Shown piece by piece: positions 1 to 9,900 of a DNA stretch of 64,000 bases (position 1 is the stretch's first letter; every line of letters begins with the position of its first letter). The position numbers were made by a program, and so were the translations under genes. Below the pieces are notes generated by a model that saw nothing but the letters and a program-made list of their open reading frames with translations, ran no database searches and was not told the DNA's origin. The stretch spans positions 1,178,001-1,242,000 of the forward strand of contig OZ242051.1 in assembly GCA_965205255.1 (NCBI GenBank), written 5' to 3'. Source of the DNA: G965205255 sp965205255 (GTDB lineage Bacteria > Pseudomonadota > Gammaproteobacteria > Pseudomonadales > Endozoicomonadaceae).

Positions 1-65
1 CAACAAACACTTAGCATCTACTTTGTAGCGGATAAACTGGCCAGAATAACTGGTGACATTATTCC

Positions 66-93
66 AAAAAACAAGGCTGACCTATAGGTCAGC
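66..93 (-). terminator. Rho-independent terminator of darP
   Basis: A perfect 9-bp-arm palindrome at 76-93 is followed, reading the minus strand, by a T-rich run (complement of 66-74). The darP stop codon TAG (82-84) sits inside the hairpin, so the terminator overlaps the end of the gene. Confidence 0.7.
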
Positions 94-627
94 TTCATCG
101 ATTGAGCCCTCTGTCACACTTCGAATATATCGGAATAACTTCCGGCTACTGGCAAGGGGTTTGTTTTGCTTTGATTCCTTTTGAGCGTTACGAATTAATT
201 GCCTTATATGCTGAGCATCTGCTTGTGGATAAAGTTTTATGAATTTTGTTAGTGTACTGCATGATGCATCCCCCAATAGACCATCGCGCCAGTTTTCCAG
301 CTGATGAAAATAATTAGTATTAGTTTGATGGCTAGCATCAATACGATTTAGCAATGTTTCAATAGCAGGAATATCTTGATATTGCATTAATTTGCCGATA
401 TAGCCAAAATGACGCTTTCTGGCATTATTACTCTTGATTAGATGTGCTTCATTAATAGCATTTTGTAAATTTTGAGTTAAAGGAAGCTTTTCAAGTTCAG
501 CGGCTTTAAGTTCTGTTAGCCTAATACCCATGGCTTTAAGTGCATGGCATTCTTGTTTTATCCGCGTTTTACTTTCAACCTGATCTGGTTCTTGCTCATG
601 AGAATGTGGATGACCTTTTTTACTCAT
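82..627 (-). CDS. darP: Ribosome-associated protein DarP (YjgA, DUF615)
   Basis: 181-residue basic protein recognised as the YjgA/DarP family, which binds late 50S assembly intermediates and helps mature the peptidyl transferase centre. Seen: a hydrophilic His-rich N-terminus, the family-typical RIKQECHALKAMG segment near residue 22, and an NNARKRHFGYIGKLM segment near residue 67. Length matches the family (about 180). It starts 3 bp downstream of the stop of the metallo-beta-lactamase gene, so the two are probably co-transcribed. In enterobacteria the neighbour is usually pmbA/tldE; that is not visible here. Confidence 0.9.
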   Translation of the reverse strand: MSKKGHPHSHEQEPDQVESKTRIKQECHALKAMGIRLTELKAAELEKLPLTQNLQNAINEAHLIKSNNARKRHFGYIGKLMQYQDIPAIETLLNRIDASHQTNTNYFHQLENWRDGLLGDASCSTLTKFIKLYPQADAQHIRQLIRNAQKESKQNKPLASSRKLFRYIRSVTEGSIDEADL

Positions 628-630
628 AAC

Positions 631-1524
631 TTATGACTGCTCTACTTCTGACTGCTCTACATTAATCAGTTTGTTGACTGGGTATGCGCTGACATAAAAT
701 TTCCCCTTCTCATTTTGATGAACCTTACAAGCTTCCATGTCAGTATCATGGGTGAAAAACAAAAACCCTTTTTGATATAATAGCTCCTTAAGCAACCCTT
801 CTTTTTCATTGATTAATAATTCGGGATATCTGTCATAGCCCATTGTAATAGATGTGTGCACCCAATGTTGGCCAGGAATTAAATCACTGCAAAAAATCAG
901 CGTGCCTGCATCTGTTTCAATATGACTTAGCATCAATCCCGGCGTATGACCATTTGAAAAACTAAAGCTGACTAGATCTTCCAAGGAGTGAGGTGCGCCT
1001 TCTTCAACTAGATATAATCGCCCACTATCTTTCAATTGCTGATTTAACGCAGGAATATATGATGCTTTATCTCTGAGGTGAGGGTGATTGGCACGTTGCC
1101 ATTGTTCTTGACTAACCCAAAATTGAGCATTAGGAAACAACAACCGTGGCGATTCATTTTCTTTCCAGGCTGAAAACAATCCCCCTGCATGGTCAAAGTG
1201 AAGATGAGAAAGAATAATGATATCAATATCTTCATGACTCACATCAAATGCTGCTAAATTTTTTATCAGGCAGTGTTCTGGCTCTATAACACCGTACCTT
1301 TCTTTGAGTTTAGGGTCAAAAAAGGCACCTATACCAGTTTCAAACAAAATGTGTTTGCCATTATTTAGCGTTATTAACAATGCACGACAAGCTAAAGGTA
1401 CCTGATTGTTTTTATCTGGATTAACCCAGCGCGACCAAACAGCTTTGGGAGCATTTCCAAACATTGCTCCTCCATCAAGCCGCTGTCGATTCCCCTCTAT
1501 ACTTTTAATAGAACTAATTTTCAT
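631..1524 (-). CDS. Metallo-beta-lactamase-fold hydrolase
   Basis: About 297 residues. The zinc motif HxHxDH is present (SHLHFDHAGG; His107, His109, Asp111, His112 from the start chosen), followed by the downstream fold signatures NGHTPG and FCSDLIPG, typical of the MBL superfamily. The arrangement resembles N-acyl-homoserine lactonase/glyoxalase II-like hydrolases; the substrate cannot be read from sequence. The open frame continues to a TTG at 1539, but I choose the ATG at 1524 because an AGGAG lies 6 nt upstream of it. The C-terminus carries a short VEQS duplication. It appears to be the first gene of a two-gene unit with darP. Confidence 0.8.
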   Translation of the reverse strand: MKISSIKSIEGNRQRLDGGAMFGNAPKAVWSRWVNPDKNNQVPLACRALLITLNNGKHILFETGIGAFFDPKLKERYGVIEPEHCLIKNLAAFDVSHEDIDIIILSHLHFDHAGGLFSAWKENESPRLLFPNAQFWVSQEQWQRANHPHLRDKASYIPALNQQLKDSGRLYLVEEGAPHSLEDLVSFSFSNGHTPGLMLSHIETDAGTLIFCSDLIPGQHWVHTSITMGYDRYPELLINEKEGLLKELLYQKGFLFFTHDTDMEACKVHQNEKGKFYVSAYPVNKLINVEQSEVEQS

Positions 1525-1626
1525 AGGTGCTCCTGGCAAGATGTTTTCAGATAAATGAATATGAAACTACATCTTTTTGACTTCTGTCCTTATGGGATAT
1601 TATACACAAACCAAATCAAAGTGCGG

Positions 1627-1880
1627 GTTTGATTCGTTGAAAATAATTATTGATCCGGCAAAATAATCCTAATTTTATTTCTACCGGATGAGTGGAAAAA
1701 ACCATTAATGGTACTTTTAAACTCCACCGTTTAATGGAAAAATACATTATTCCTTACCAATTCATTCATCATCTTCCAGTACAGATCTGTTGAGTTAAGG
1801 TTTGGGCTATAAGGTAGCAAAAAATAAATATCAATAGAGAGTTTTTCTGCATTGGCAAATATCTCTGCACTTCGGTTCAA
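1627..1880 (-). pseudogene. IS630-family transposase relic (C-terminal part)
   Basis: The minus-strand translation reads LLPYSPNLNSTDLYWKMMNE followed by LVRNNVFF, then an in-frame TAA and more sequence. This matches the conserved end of IS630/Tc1-type DDE transposases, where the family reads PYSPNLNPIE-LWK-MNE. In this copy the normally conserved PIE is STD, so the catalytic acidic residue region is damaged. The N-terminal half is absent and the reading frame is closed by stops. Confidence 0.7.
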
Positions 1881-1890
1881 ACTTTTCAAT

Positions 1891-2053
1891 AATATAAAAC
1901 TCTGTTTCTAACTTCTTATTGCGCTACTTTTCTGATCTTGCTGTTATACGTTGTAGCTCCTCGCAATAGCTGGATACTACTCTTTACTTCGCTTTTAACA
2001 GCAAACAATCAAAGCATTATAATAACAACAGTTAGAAACAGATTTTGGCATTA
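1891..2053. repeat. Palindromic MITE-like element, copy A
   Basis: A roughly 160-bp element whose ends are imperfect inverted repeats of the consensus TAATACCAAAACCTGTTTCT. The left end is degenerate; the right end at 2030-2053 is clear. Its last three bases are the complement of the nudC stop codon TAA. Internal landmarks (TCTGATCTTGCTGTTAT and TCCTCGCAATAGC) recur in the copies near 3032, 6381, 16325, 37541 and 62603. Confidence 0.75.
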
Positions 2054-2884
2054 TTTAGCTATCAGACTTATTGCCTTCATAATCAGATAGTGAGAAATAC
2101 TAACAGGCTCAGGAATTTCAGGTAGCTCATCCGGTGAAAACCAATTGGCATCAGTGATCTCATGCCCATCCAGTCTTATTGTTCCACTTTTATATTTGCA
2201 AATAAAACCTAGCATAAGCTGTGAAGGAAATGGCCAGGCCTGGCTGCCAATATATTTAATATTTTTAACTTGGATACCTGCTTCTTCAAAGACTTCTCTG
2301 TGTACCGCTTCTTCGGCTGTCTCACCTGATTCTATAAAACCTGCCAATGTTGTGTACAAAGATTTTTTTAACCTATTATGTTGAGCCAATAATATTTTAT
2401 CGTTTTTTATAACAGCTACTATTATGCAAGGGGAAACATGAGGATAACATCGATTATGACAGGTAAAACAGACTTTTGCTCTCTCCTCTTGTGCCATATG
2501 AAAAACTTCCCCACAAGAAAAGCAATAACGATAGCGGCTATTCCAGCTATGCAGTGAAGCACAAGCAGATAAAATGGCAATCTCCTGATGACAGGAGGTT
2601 GCCAATAATGATTTTAAAGGTATAAGTTCAACAGCCTCAGGCACTTTTCCGGATACATCAACCATTCGAATATTTGCGAGGGGAAGGTGTCCAATATGCA
2701 ATGATTCAGCATCCTGAGAAACCCACTTGGGTAAATGCTCAAATAAAAACGTGGCATCATTATTTTTAATTATTTTTCCATCATTTATCAAAATAAAACG
2801 AGTAGTGAGCGAAGGGTTTGATGGTTTATTTTCCAACACCCAATTTTTTACGGGTGAGAAAAATTCTGATATATCTGTATTCAC
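2051..2884 (-). CDS. nudC: NAD(+)/NADH diphosphatase NudC
   Basis: 277-residue Nudix hydrolase that cleaves NADH to NMNH and AMP and in E. coli removes NAD caps from RNA. Seen: a four-cysteine zinc ribbon (CFSC...CFTC, about residues 121-142), a Nudix box GFIESGETAEEAVHREVFEE (about residues 178-197) followed by AGI, and the NudC hallmark SQxWPFPxS, here SQAWPFPSQ. Starts at GTG 2884. The stop codon TAA is contributed by the tip of palindromic element A, so the original 3' end may have been altered by that insertion, although the C-terminal length is normal. Confidence 0.93.
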   Translation of the reverse strand: MNTDISEFFSPVKNWVLENKPSNPSLTTRFILINDGKIIKNNDATFLFEHLPKWVSQDAESLHIGHLPLANIRMVDVSGKVPEAVELIPLKSLLATSCHQEIAILSACASLHSWNSRYRYCFSCGEVFHMAQEERAKVCFTCHNRCYPHVSPCIIVAVIKNDKILLAQHNRLKKSLYTTLAGFIESGETAEEAVHREVFEEAGIQVKNIKYIGSQAWPFPSQLMLGFICKYKSGTIRLDGHEITDANWFSPDELPEIPEPVSISHYLIMKAISLIAK

Positions 2885-3031
2885 AGTCCGATCCTTGTGT
2901 TAACACGTCAACAGGTAAAACAAACGCATAACCTGCTTAGCCCTATAGTTTATTGTGCCGAAATAGAGAGTGGAGACGTAGTTAAAATATGAATAACCAA
3001 ATATTCACGCATTTAACAAAAGGCATCCACT

Positions 3032-3193
3032 TATATAAAAACCTGCTTCTAACTTCTTATTGGGCTACTTTTCTGATCTTGCTGTTATGTTTTAAATCTC
3101 CTCGCAATAGCAGGCATTATTCGTCACTTCGCTTTTAACAGCAAGTGATAAAAGCCTATTCATAACAGTAGTTAGAAACAGACTTTGGTATTA
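3032..3193. repeat. Palindromic MITE-like element, copy B
   Basis: A close relative of copy A (same orientation) with ends AAAACCTGCTTCTAACTTCT and, inverted, AGTTAGAAACAGACTTTGGT. It lies in the 317-bp gap between nudC and tkt, and its right tip is 8 bp from the tkt stop codon. The rest of that gap (2885-3031) shows no gene. Confidence 0.78.
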
Positions 3194-3201
3194 AGCTAAA
3201 A

Positions 3202-5205
3202 TCAGATTTCTTCCAACAATTGAGTTGCGGCATTCACCACACCGTCTACCGTAAAACCAAATTCTTCAAATAGTTGAGCTGCAGGGGCTGACTCACCAAA
3301 AGAGCTCATGCCGATTACTCGACCAGCCAAGCCCACATATTTATACCAGTAATCGGTATGAGCTGCTTCAACTGCCACTCGTGCAGAAACTTCAGGCTGG
3401 AGAACACTTTCTTTGTATTCTAGAGACTGTGCGTCGAAAACAGAGGTACAAGGCATTGAAACTAGACGAATCCTGTGACCTTTCTCGGTTAAATATTCCT
3501 GAGCTTTTGCAGCTAGCTCTACCTCAGAGCCTGTGGCAATCAAAATTAGATCAGGCAGACCTTCACAGTCTTTAAGAATGTAACCACCATATTCAATGTT
3601 ATTTAACGTGACATCATCACGAGCCATAGGTGTTAAGCTTTGGCGTGAGAAAATGAGCGCAGAAGGACCTTCTTTATTTTCTAGAGCATGTTTCCATGCA
3701 GTAAACGACTCCGTTTCATCACAGGGCCTCCATGTATTTAAGCCTGGCGTCATACGCAAGGTGGCAAGTTGTTCGACAGGCTGATGAGTGGGTCCATCTT
3801 CACCTAAACCGATAGAATCGTGAGTATAAACATGGATAACGTGTTGCTTCATGATTGCAGACATGCGAACAGCATTTCTGGCATAGTCGGTAAAAGCAAG
3901 AAAAGTTGCACCGTAAGGAATAAAGCCACCATGCAAGGCAATACCGTTCATAATAGCCGTCATGCCAAATTCACGAACCCCATAAAAGATATAGTTGCCA
4001 CTGGCGTCGTTTTTATCTATTCCTTTAGAGCCTTTCCATAAAGTCAGATTTGAACCGGCAAGATCGGCAGAACCACCTAAAAACTCAGGAAGCAAAGAAC
4101 CAAAAGCATTTAAAGCGTTTTGAGAGGCTTTTCGGGAAGCCACTTTATTATTTTGGGTCTGACAATTGCGGATAAATATGGCTGCCTGTTCAGAGAAATC
4201 TGACGGAATTTCACCCTTGATACGACGCTTGAACTCTGTCGCCAATTGAGGATATTCGGCCTCGTAGACAGAGAAATGTTGGTTCCATTCAGATTCAAGA
4301 GATTTACCTTTTTCACAAGCATTCCATTTTTGATAGATAGCATCGGGGACAACGAAAGGTGGATAATTCCAGTTAAGTTTCTGACAGGTTAACCGAATTT
4401 CTTCATCACCCAGTGGAGATCCATGGGAAGATGCTTTACCAGATTTACCGGGAGAACCAAAACCAATGATAGTTTTACAGCAAATAAGCGTTGCTCTGTC
4501 TTTATCAGCACGTGCTAATTCAATAGCTGCAATAATAGCCTCAGGGTCATGCCCGTCTACTGCCGAAATAACCTGCCAACCGTAAGACTCAAAACGTCTG
4601 GCAGTATCATCAGTGAACCAGCCTTCCACTTCTCCATCAATGGAAATACCATTGTCATCATAGAAGGCAATAAGCTTCCCTAAACCCAAGGTGCCAGCTA
4701 ATGAACAAACCTCGTGGGAAATGCCCTCCATCATACAACCATCTCCCAGAAATGTATAGGTATAATGATCGATAATATTATGACTAGGTCGATTAAACTG
4801 TGCTGCCAGTGTTTTTTCAGCAATAGCCATTCCGACTGCATTGGCCAGACCTTGCCCTAGGGGACCTGTAGTGGTTTCTACTCCAGGTGTATAACTATAT
4901 TCCGGATGACCTGGCGTGCGTGAATGTAATTGGCGAAAATTTTGCAAATCTTCAATGGTTACATCATAGCCTGTTAAGTGCAGCAGAGAGTAAATCAACA
5001 TTGAGCCATGGCCATTGGAAAGAACAAAGCGATCTCGGTTGCACCAGTCAGGGTTTTCAGGATTATGTTTTAGATAGGTTCCCCAGAGTACTTCAGCAAT
5101 ATCTGCCATCCCCATGGGAGCACCAGGATGGCCTGAATTTGCCTTTTGAACAGCACTCATACTTAAAGCCCTGATGGCATTGGCAAGGTCTTGACGACTT
5201 GTCAT
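3202..5205 (-). CDS. tkt: Transketolase
   Basis: 667 residues, the full bacterial transketolase length. A thiamine-diphosphate enzyme moving two-carbon ketol units between pentose-phosphate and glycolytic sugars in the cytosol. Seen: FVLSNGHGSMLIYSLLHLTG near the N-terminus, GPLGQG, the ThDP motif starting GDGCMMEG and ending about 30 residues later at DDNGISIDG, and the pyrimidine-domain segment THDSIGLGEDGPTHQP. ATG start with GGAG about 12 nt upstream. Flanked downstream by palindromic element B and upstream by a 380-bp gap to a divergent orphan gene. In many gammaproteobacteria epd/pgk follow; they are not here. Confidence 0.96.
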   Translation of the reverse strand: MTSRQDLANAIRALSMSAVQKANSGHPGAPMGMADIAEVLWGTYLKHNPENPDWCNRDRFVLSNGHGSMLIYSLLHLTGYDVTIEDLQNFRQLHSRTPGHPEYSYTPGVETTTGPLGQGLANAVGMAIAEKTLAAQFNRPSHNIIDHYTYTFLGDGCMMEGISHEVCSLAGTLGLGKLIAFYDDNGISIDGEVEGWFTDDTARRFESYGWQVISAVDGHDPEAIIAAIELARADKDRATLICCKTIIGFGSPGKSGKASSHGSPLGDEEIRLTCQKLNWNYPPFVVPDAIYQKWNACEKGKSLESEWNQHFSVYEAEYPQLATEFKRRIKGEIPSDFSEQAAIFIRNCQTQNNKVASRKASQNALNAFGSLLPEFLGGSADLAGSNLTLWKGSKGIDKNDASGNYIFYGVREFGMTAIMNGIALHGGFIPYGATFLAFTDYARNAVRMSAIMKQHVIHVYTHDSIGLGEDGPTHQPVEQLATLRMTPGLNTWRPCDETESFTAWKHALENKEGPSALIFSRQSLTPMARDDVTLNNIEYGGYILKDCEGLPDLILIATGSEVELAAKAQEYLTEKGHRIRLVSMPCTSVFDAQSLEYKESVLQPEVSARVAVEAAHTDYWYKYVGLAGRVIGMSSFGESAPAAQLFEEFGFTVDGVVNAATQLLEEI

Positions 5206-5585
5206 TAGTTGTTAACTCCGCAAAATTTAGTCACAAACAGATAAAGGGGTATATGGCGACCTATTGTATAAGGTGAGGTAAAAAAGCGAAAGTTAATTAT
5301 AAATTTTATAGTCTGTTTTGACACTAGCAGTATAATTTATGCAGCTATAGTTTGTAACAATACTTCAGTCAGTTTTTTATTTGTGCAAAACAGAGCAAAG
5401 CCGGTAATAAATTTCAAAGTAAACCCAACCTGGCTACCATCGACTAAATGTGGAATCCATCCAAAGTAAATCTTTTCGGATATAGAGATCTTTTAATCAG
5501 TACAACTATAGTTCTATGGTGTAAATTAAACTAAAGATCAACCATGGTATCAAAGTATTGAATTATATATTATGGAGGAAAAGCA
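5206..5585. other. Intergenic region between divergent tkt and orphan gene
   Basis: AT-rich divergent promoter region. Several -10-like TATAAT/TATAAA boxes are present (for example near 5290-5335) but no convincing -35/-10 pair with 16-18 bp spacing. No ORF, RNA gene or repeat recognised. Confidence 0.4.
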
Positions 5586-6266
5586 ATGATTTCAACAACT
5601 ACAATAATATCAGGTGATTTAACCTCTTCAGAAGGTCAACAATCTCACCCTAAAATCAGCCAAACTTATTGGGATAAGTATTCGGTTGCCTCACTGCCCA
5701 AAGATCCTTGTCTTCCTTCGTTAACTGAGCCATGCAAAGATGGTGGAGCAGTTGCATTTGCTGCAGGCGCACTCTCGTTGCTTCTCTGTCAAAGAAACAT
5801 TATTAGTTTATCAACAGCGTCTTGGCTGACTTTAGCCGGAGGAGTATTTGGCTATATCAAGTCTGCTTTAAACTCATATAAAAAAAATCAGCAAACAACT
5901 CCGCTTTTAGTAGCAATCGAGCTTCAAAAAAACAATAAAGAAGATAAAAATATTCTCGAAAACTCTATCAAATTATGTGAATCTGGTGAACTTCCACACT
6001 TTAAATTGCTCCCTTTATTAAATAAAGTCTCCTCTGCAAATGTTATTTATTTTAAAACAGTTGAATCTCTCAGAAAAAACCTCAGCTGTTTAGCCTCTCA
6101 ACTTAAGTTTTCAAGACTGAGTCAGAGTGAAAAGCAAGAAAAAATAAAGTTATACCAGAAAGACCTCTTAACTCTAACTGAAAATTTGCAAGAACTAAAA
6201 ACAGAAATTGAAAGAAAACTAATTATACTGGATGAAGATATCTCTATGATGAGAACTGAGATTTGA
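5586..6266 (+). CDS. Orphan protein with hydrophobic hairpin and C-terminal coiled coil
   Basis: 226 residues, no family recognised. It has a strong ribosome site (GGAGGAAAAGCA before the ATG). Seen: a polar Ser/Thr-rich N-terminus (1-50), two short hydrophobic segments at about 53-67 and 72-90 that could form a membrane hairpin, then a Lys/Glu/Leu-rich C-terminus (about 150-226) with heptad-like spacing. The shape, polar N-terminus plus membrane hairpin plus coiled coil, is seen among host-inclusion and effector proteins of intracellular bacteria, but that is only an analogy. A hairpin (GTTGCC/GGCAAC arms, 6354-6377) follows without a T-run. Confidence 0.6.
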   Translation: MISTTTIISGDLTSSEGQQSHPKISQTYWDKYSVASLPKDPCLPSLTEPCKDGGAVAFAAGALSLLLCQRNIISLSTASWLTLAGGVFGYIKSALNSYKKNQQTTPLLVAIELQKNNKEDKNILENSIKLCESGELPHFKLLPLLNKVSSANVIYFKTVESLRKNLSCLASQLKFSRLSQSEKQEKIKLYQKDLLTLTENLQELKTEIERKLIILDEDISMMRTEI

Positions 6267-6380
6267 TAAAAAAACATTCCTGCTAGTGTGAGTATGCTTT
6301 ATTAGCACTAGCTAGCTACATCCAGCAGACCGTCAGCTGAAAAGTTAAAAGGCGTTGCCTCCTCAAAAAAGGGCAACGAC

Positions 6381-6890
6381 TAATACAAAAACCTGCTTCT
6401 AACTGCTGTTATAAGCAGGTTTTTATGATTTGCAGTTAAAATACTTTTAAGCAGCAATGGTCTTGTACTTGCCCAGATCCGTATAAACATCGCTAACTTT
6501 TTGGTCCTTCAGGTTCAAATCTAATTTTTTAAAAAACCTGCACATCAAGTGTTGGTTATGTTTGCTCCGTATCCAGCTGGCAATACTGTATCCGTACTGA
6601 ACAAAAGTGCATTCTTTTTCCCGACACAAAGCACGATCACATAAACAGGCTGTTTAAGCATTTTTGAATAATGAACCACCAGATAGATGCCATCACCATT
6701 GTCGGTTTACCCTTCGCAGGTAAAACAGTGTTTGCCTGCCTTTACCTTTACCTTTACATCATATAATTTTGGACGCCCTCTTCCACTATATTAACCCTCA
6801 TGTAGCCAGCGATTGCGAGGAGTTTCAACGCATAACAGTAAGATCAGAAAGGTAGTGTAATAAGAAATTAGAGGCATGTTTTGGTATAAT
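6381..6890 (-). mobile_element. Internally deleted IS bearing the ends of the palindromic element family
   Basis: Both ends (TAATACAAAAACCTGC at 6381 and, inverted, GGCATGTTTTGGTATAAT ending at 6890) match the ends of the palindromic elements, and the subterminal blocks match as well. Unlike those, about 350 bp of transposase-like sequence sits between the ends. This makes it a candidate deletion derivative of the parent IS. Confidence 0.6.
6447..6735 (-). pseudogene. Transposase remnant (IS4/IS701-like, tentative)
   Basis: One frame reads VHYSKMLKQPVYVIVLCVGK then KNALLFSTDTVLPA, which resembles the mid-domain of IS4/IS701-type transposases, where a KLVRFVxVxxG segment precedes an LMSTDLxLS strand. 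Another frame supplies a plausible C-terminus ending DLGKYKTIAA and a stop at 6447. Moving from one to the other needs a frame change, and a large part of a normal 400-residue transposase is missing. The family assignment is a guess from motif memory. Confidence 0.45.
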
Positions 6891-6918
6891 AAGTTTTTCT
6901 TTGTTAACAGGAGCTTTC

Positions 6919-9900
6919 ATGCTTTATCTCTGCCAGTCAAATGCCACTGAACATTTAAAATGTTCGCTGGCAGACAAGCTTTGCAAAGAACCTTTAACAG
7001 ATCCCTTTATTGATGAGCAAATTATGGTCAACAGCCCCGGCATGGCTCAATGGCTACAACAACAAATCGCCTTAACAGGCGGAATATCTGCTGCAATTAA
7101 ATTTCCGATGCCCGCTTCATTTATCTGGAAACTTTTTCAACAATTATTGCCCCATGTACCTGAAACCTCTGCTTTCAGCAAAGATTCAATGACATGGATT
7201 ATTATGCAGTTGCTTCCGACTCTGCTCGATGATCCTGTCAGCAAGCCTTTAAAGCACTATCTTGATCCTAAAGAACAGAGCACAACTAAAGTGCCATCAG
7301 ACCAACAACAGATAAAAAGTTATCAGCTTGCCGGTAAAATAGCAGATATATTTGATCAGTATCTTGTTTATCGCCCTGACTGGATAATCGCTTGGGAAAG
7401 AGGTGATAACCTTGATTTCATTCCAAAACACCAACAATGGCAACCTTTTCTGTGGCGAAAAATTACGGCTTATATATTAAGCAATGATCAGTCCCCCTTG
7501 CATTTGGGAAATTTATACGCCTCTCTTATAAAGACACTAAACGACCATGGTAGCAAGCAGCAACTTTACCAGTTTATTCCTTCAAAAAGACTCTTTATTT
7601 TTGGTATTTCAACGCTACCCCCAATCTACCTTCAGCTGCTTGAAGCTTTGGGGCAACATATTGATGTCTTTATTTATGCTCAGAATCCCTGCCAGTTTTA
7701 TTGGGGTGACACCATCTGTTCGGCGCAACAACACAATACGGACGATCAAATATCTTTTTCCCACAGCTTTCTGAATTCAGAAAGTAGTGAAGAGCTCGAA
7801 TCTGGCAACTCTCTTCTGGCTTCAATGGGGAGGTTAGGCAGAGATTATCACTCTCTTCTTAACCAGCTAAAAATGATAAAAAATGAAATATTTATGGCTC
7901 CGTTAGAATATGCAACCACCATGCTTGCTCAGATTCAATCAAACATTGTTAATCTGGAAGAACCTCAAGAGCCTTTACCTGTCGTAAAGAACGATAAGTC
8001 GTTAACCATTAACAGTTGCTATAGCCCACTTCGTGAAGCAGAAGTATTACACGACTATCTGCTGAATTTATTGAATACTCACCCCAACCTTACCCCGAAA
8101 GATATCATTGTGATGGCGCCTGATGTTGAAACCTACAGCCCTGTCATTCAAGCGGTTTTTTCCAGCGTTCCTTTTAAACGCAATATTCCCTTTGCTATCT
8201 CAGACCGTAGTGCCTGCCAGGAAAGTCCAATACTCGAAGCATTTCTTAAACTGTTTAATATTTCGACATTACGTTGTACTGTTGACGACATTATCTCTTT
8301 ACTGGAAGTGCCTTCAATTATTCGTCGATTCTCTCTGAACCCTGAGGATATGAGTATTCTACATCGCTGGATAACACACTCTGGTATTCGATGGGGGTTA
8401 AACACTGCACAGCAGTTAAAACAACAACTTCCGGCACAGCAACAAAATACCTGGCGTTTTGGAATTGAAAGACTATTGCTAGGTTATGCAATGGAAAGCA
8501 AAGACACTTTATACGAAAATTATCTTCCATCCGAAGACATTGAAGGATTGAACGCTACTATTTGCGGATCATTAGTCGAATTTATTGATCGTATTGAACA
8601 GCTAATCACAACACTTGACAAGTGTTGTACTGTCACTGAGTGGGTAGTTATTGTCAACGATATCATCGAAGCATTTTTCCAACCCGATGAAACCGAAGCC
8701 ACCGTATTACAAATGGTTCGTGATACCATGTCCTCCCTCTGCGACCAAATTGATACAGCAATGTACGATCAACAAATATCGCATTTGATTGTATTGGAAT
8801 GGCTGTCTGAAAAGCTGGCTCAGCACAAAGGAAATCAACGTTTTTTAAGTGGAAAAGTCAATGTATGCACTTTAATACCTATGCGCTCTATTCCATTTAA
8901 GGTTATTTGTCTGTTGGGAATGAATGATAGTGAGTACCCAAGAAACACTCCTCTCAACAGTTTTGATTTGATTGCAGACAACCCAAGACGTGGCGACCGT
9001 TCACGCAGAGACGATGACAGGTATTTATTTCTTGAAGCAATACTGTCCGCAAGGGAATACTTATACATCAGCTATAATGGACGCCACATACAGGATAATT
9101 CAGCTCGTACACCTTCGGTTTTATTGACTGAACTTATCAATTACTGCCAGCGTCATTTTATTAATGCTGACTCCACAGAACCACCAACTCTTGTAATGCA
9201 ACACCCTCTTCACCCCTTTAGTTTTGATTACTTTCAACAAGACAGTAATTTTTACACCTTTGCAAAAGAGTGGAAGCCATCTCAACATAAAAGCTCTCAA
9301 CTTGTCACCAGTGATAAATTTATAGAATACCCCCTGCCTCTTAAAGAGCCTGTTAGCGAGTTAGCTATTGACGACCTCTTAACCTTTTATCGTCATCCCT
9401 GTAAATATTTTTTTAAGCATCGACTCGACGTAGATTTTCAGGCGCTCGAAAAACTCATTGAAGAAGATGAGCCTTTTGCCATTGACGGTCTAAACAGTTA
9501 TCAGATTCACACAAAATTGATTGAACAACAGCAACAGGGAAACGTTAATGGTTTTTCTCTTTTAAAAGCCACGGGTGTTCTTCCACATGGTCACTTTGGA
9601 GATCTTGCTTTAGAGGAAATTCGTACGACTAATCAAAATATTTTTCAAACAATAGAACCATATATCCATACACCAATGCCAAAACAAGAAGTCCGGCTAG
9701 ATGTTGATGGCGTGCAACTTAACGGATGGATCAAAGGTATCTATAACAACAGCCTGGTTCGTTACAGACCGTCAAAAAATAAAAATAAGTTTTTGGTTAA
9801 CTGTTTTCTTGAACACTTGATTTGGTGTGCCTGTAGTGAAAGTGCACAAAATACCATAGTCATTACTCTAAAAGAAAAAAATAATGTAGATTGCACAATT

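Noticed and set aside
1..87. Open frame from the window edge to TAG at 85-87 on the plus strand
   Set aside because: 28 codons without a stop are expected by chance fairly often; no recognisable protein end.
5318..5336. TTGACA and TATAAT near each other upstream of the orphan gene
   Set aside because: Only 7 bp apart, far too close for a sigma-70 promoter.
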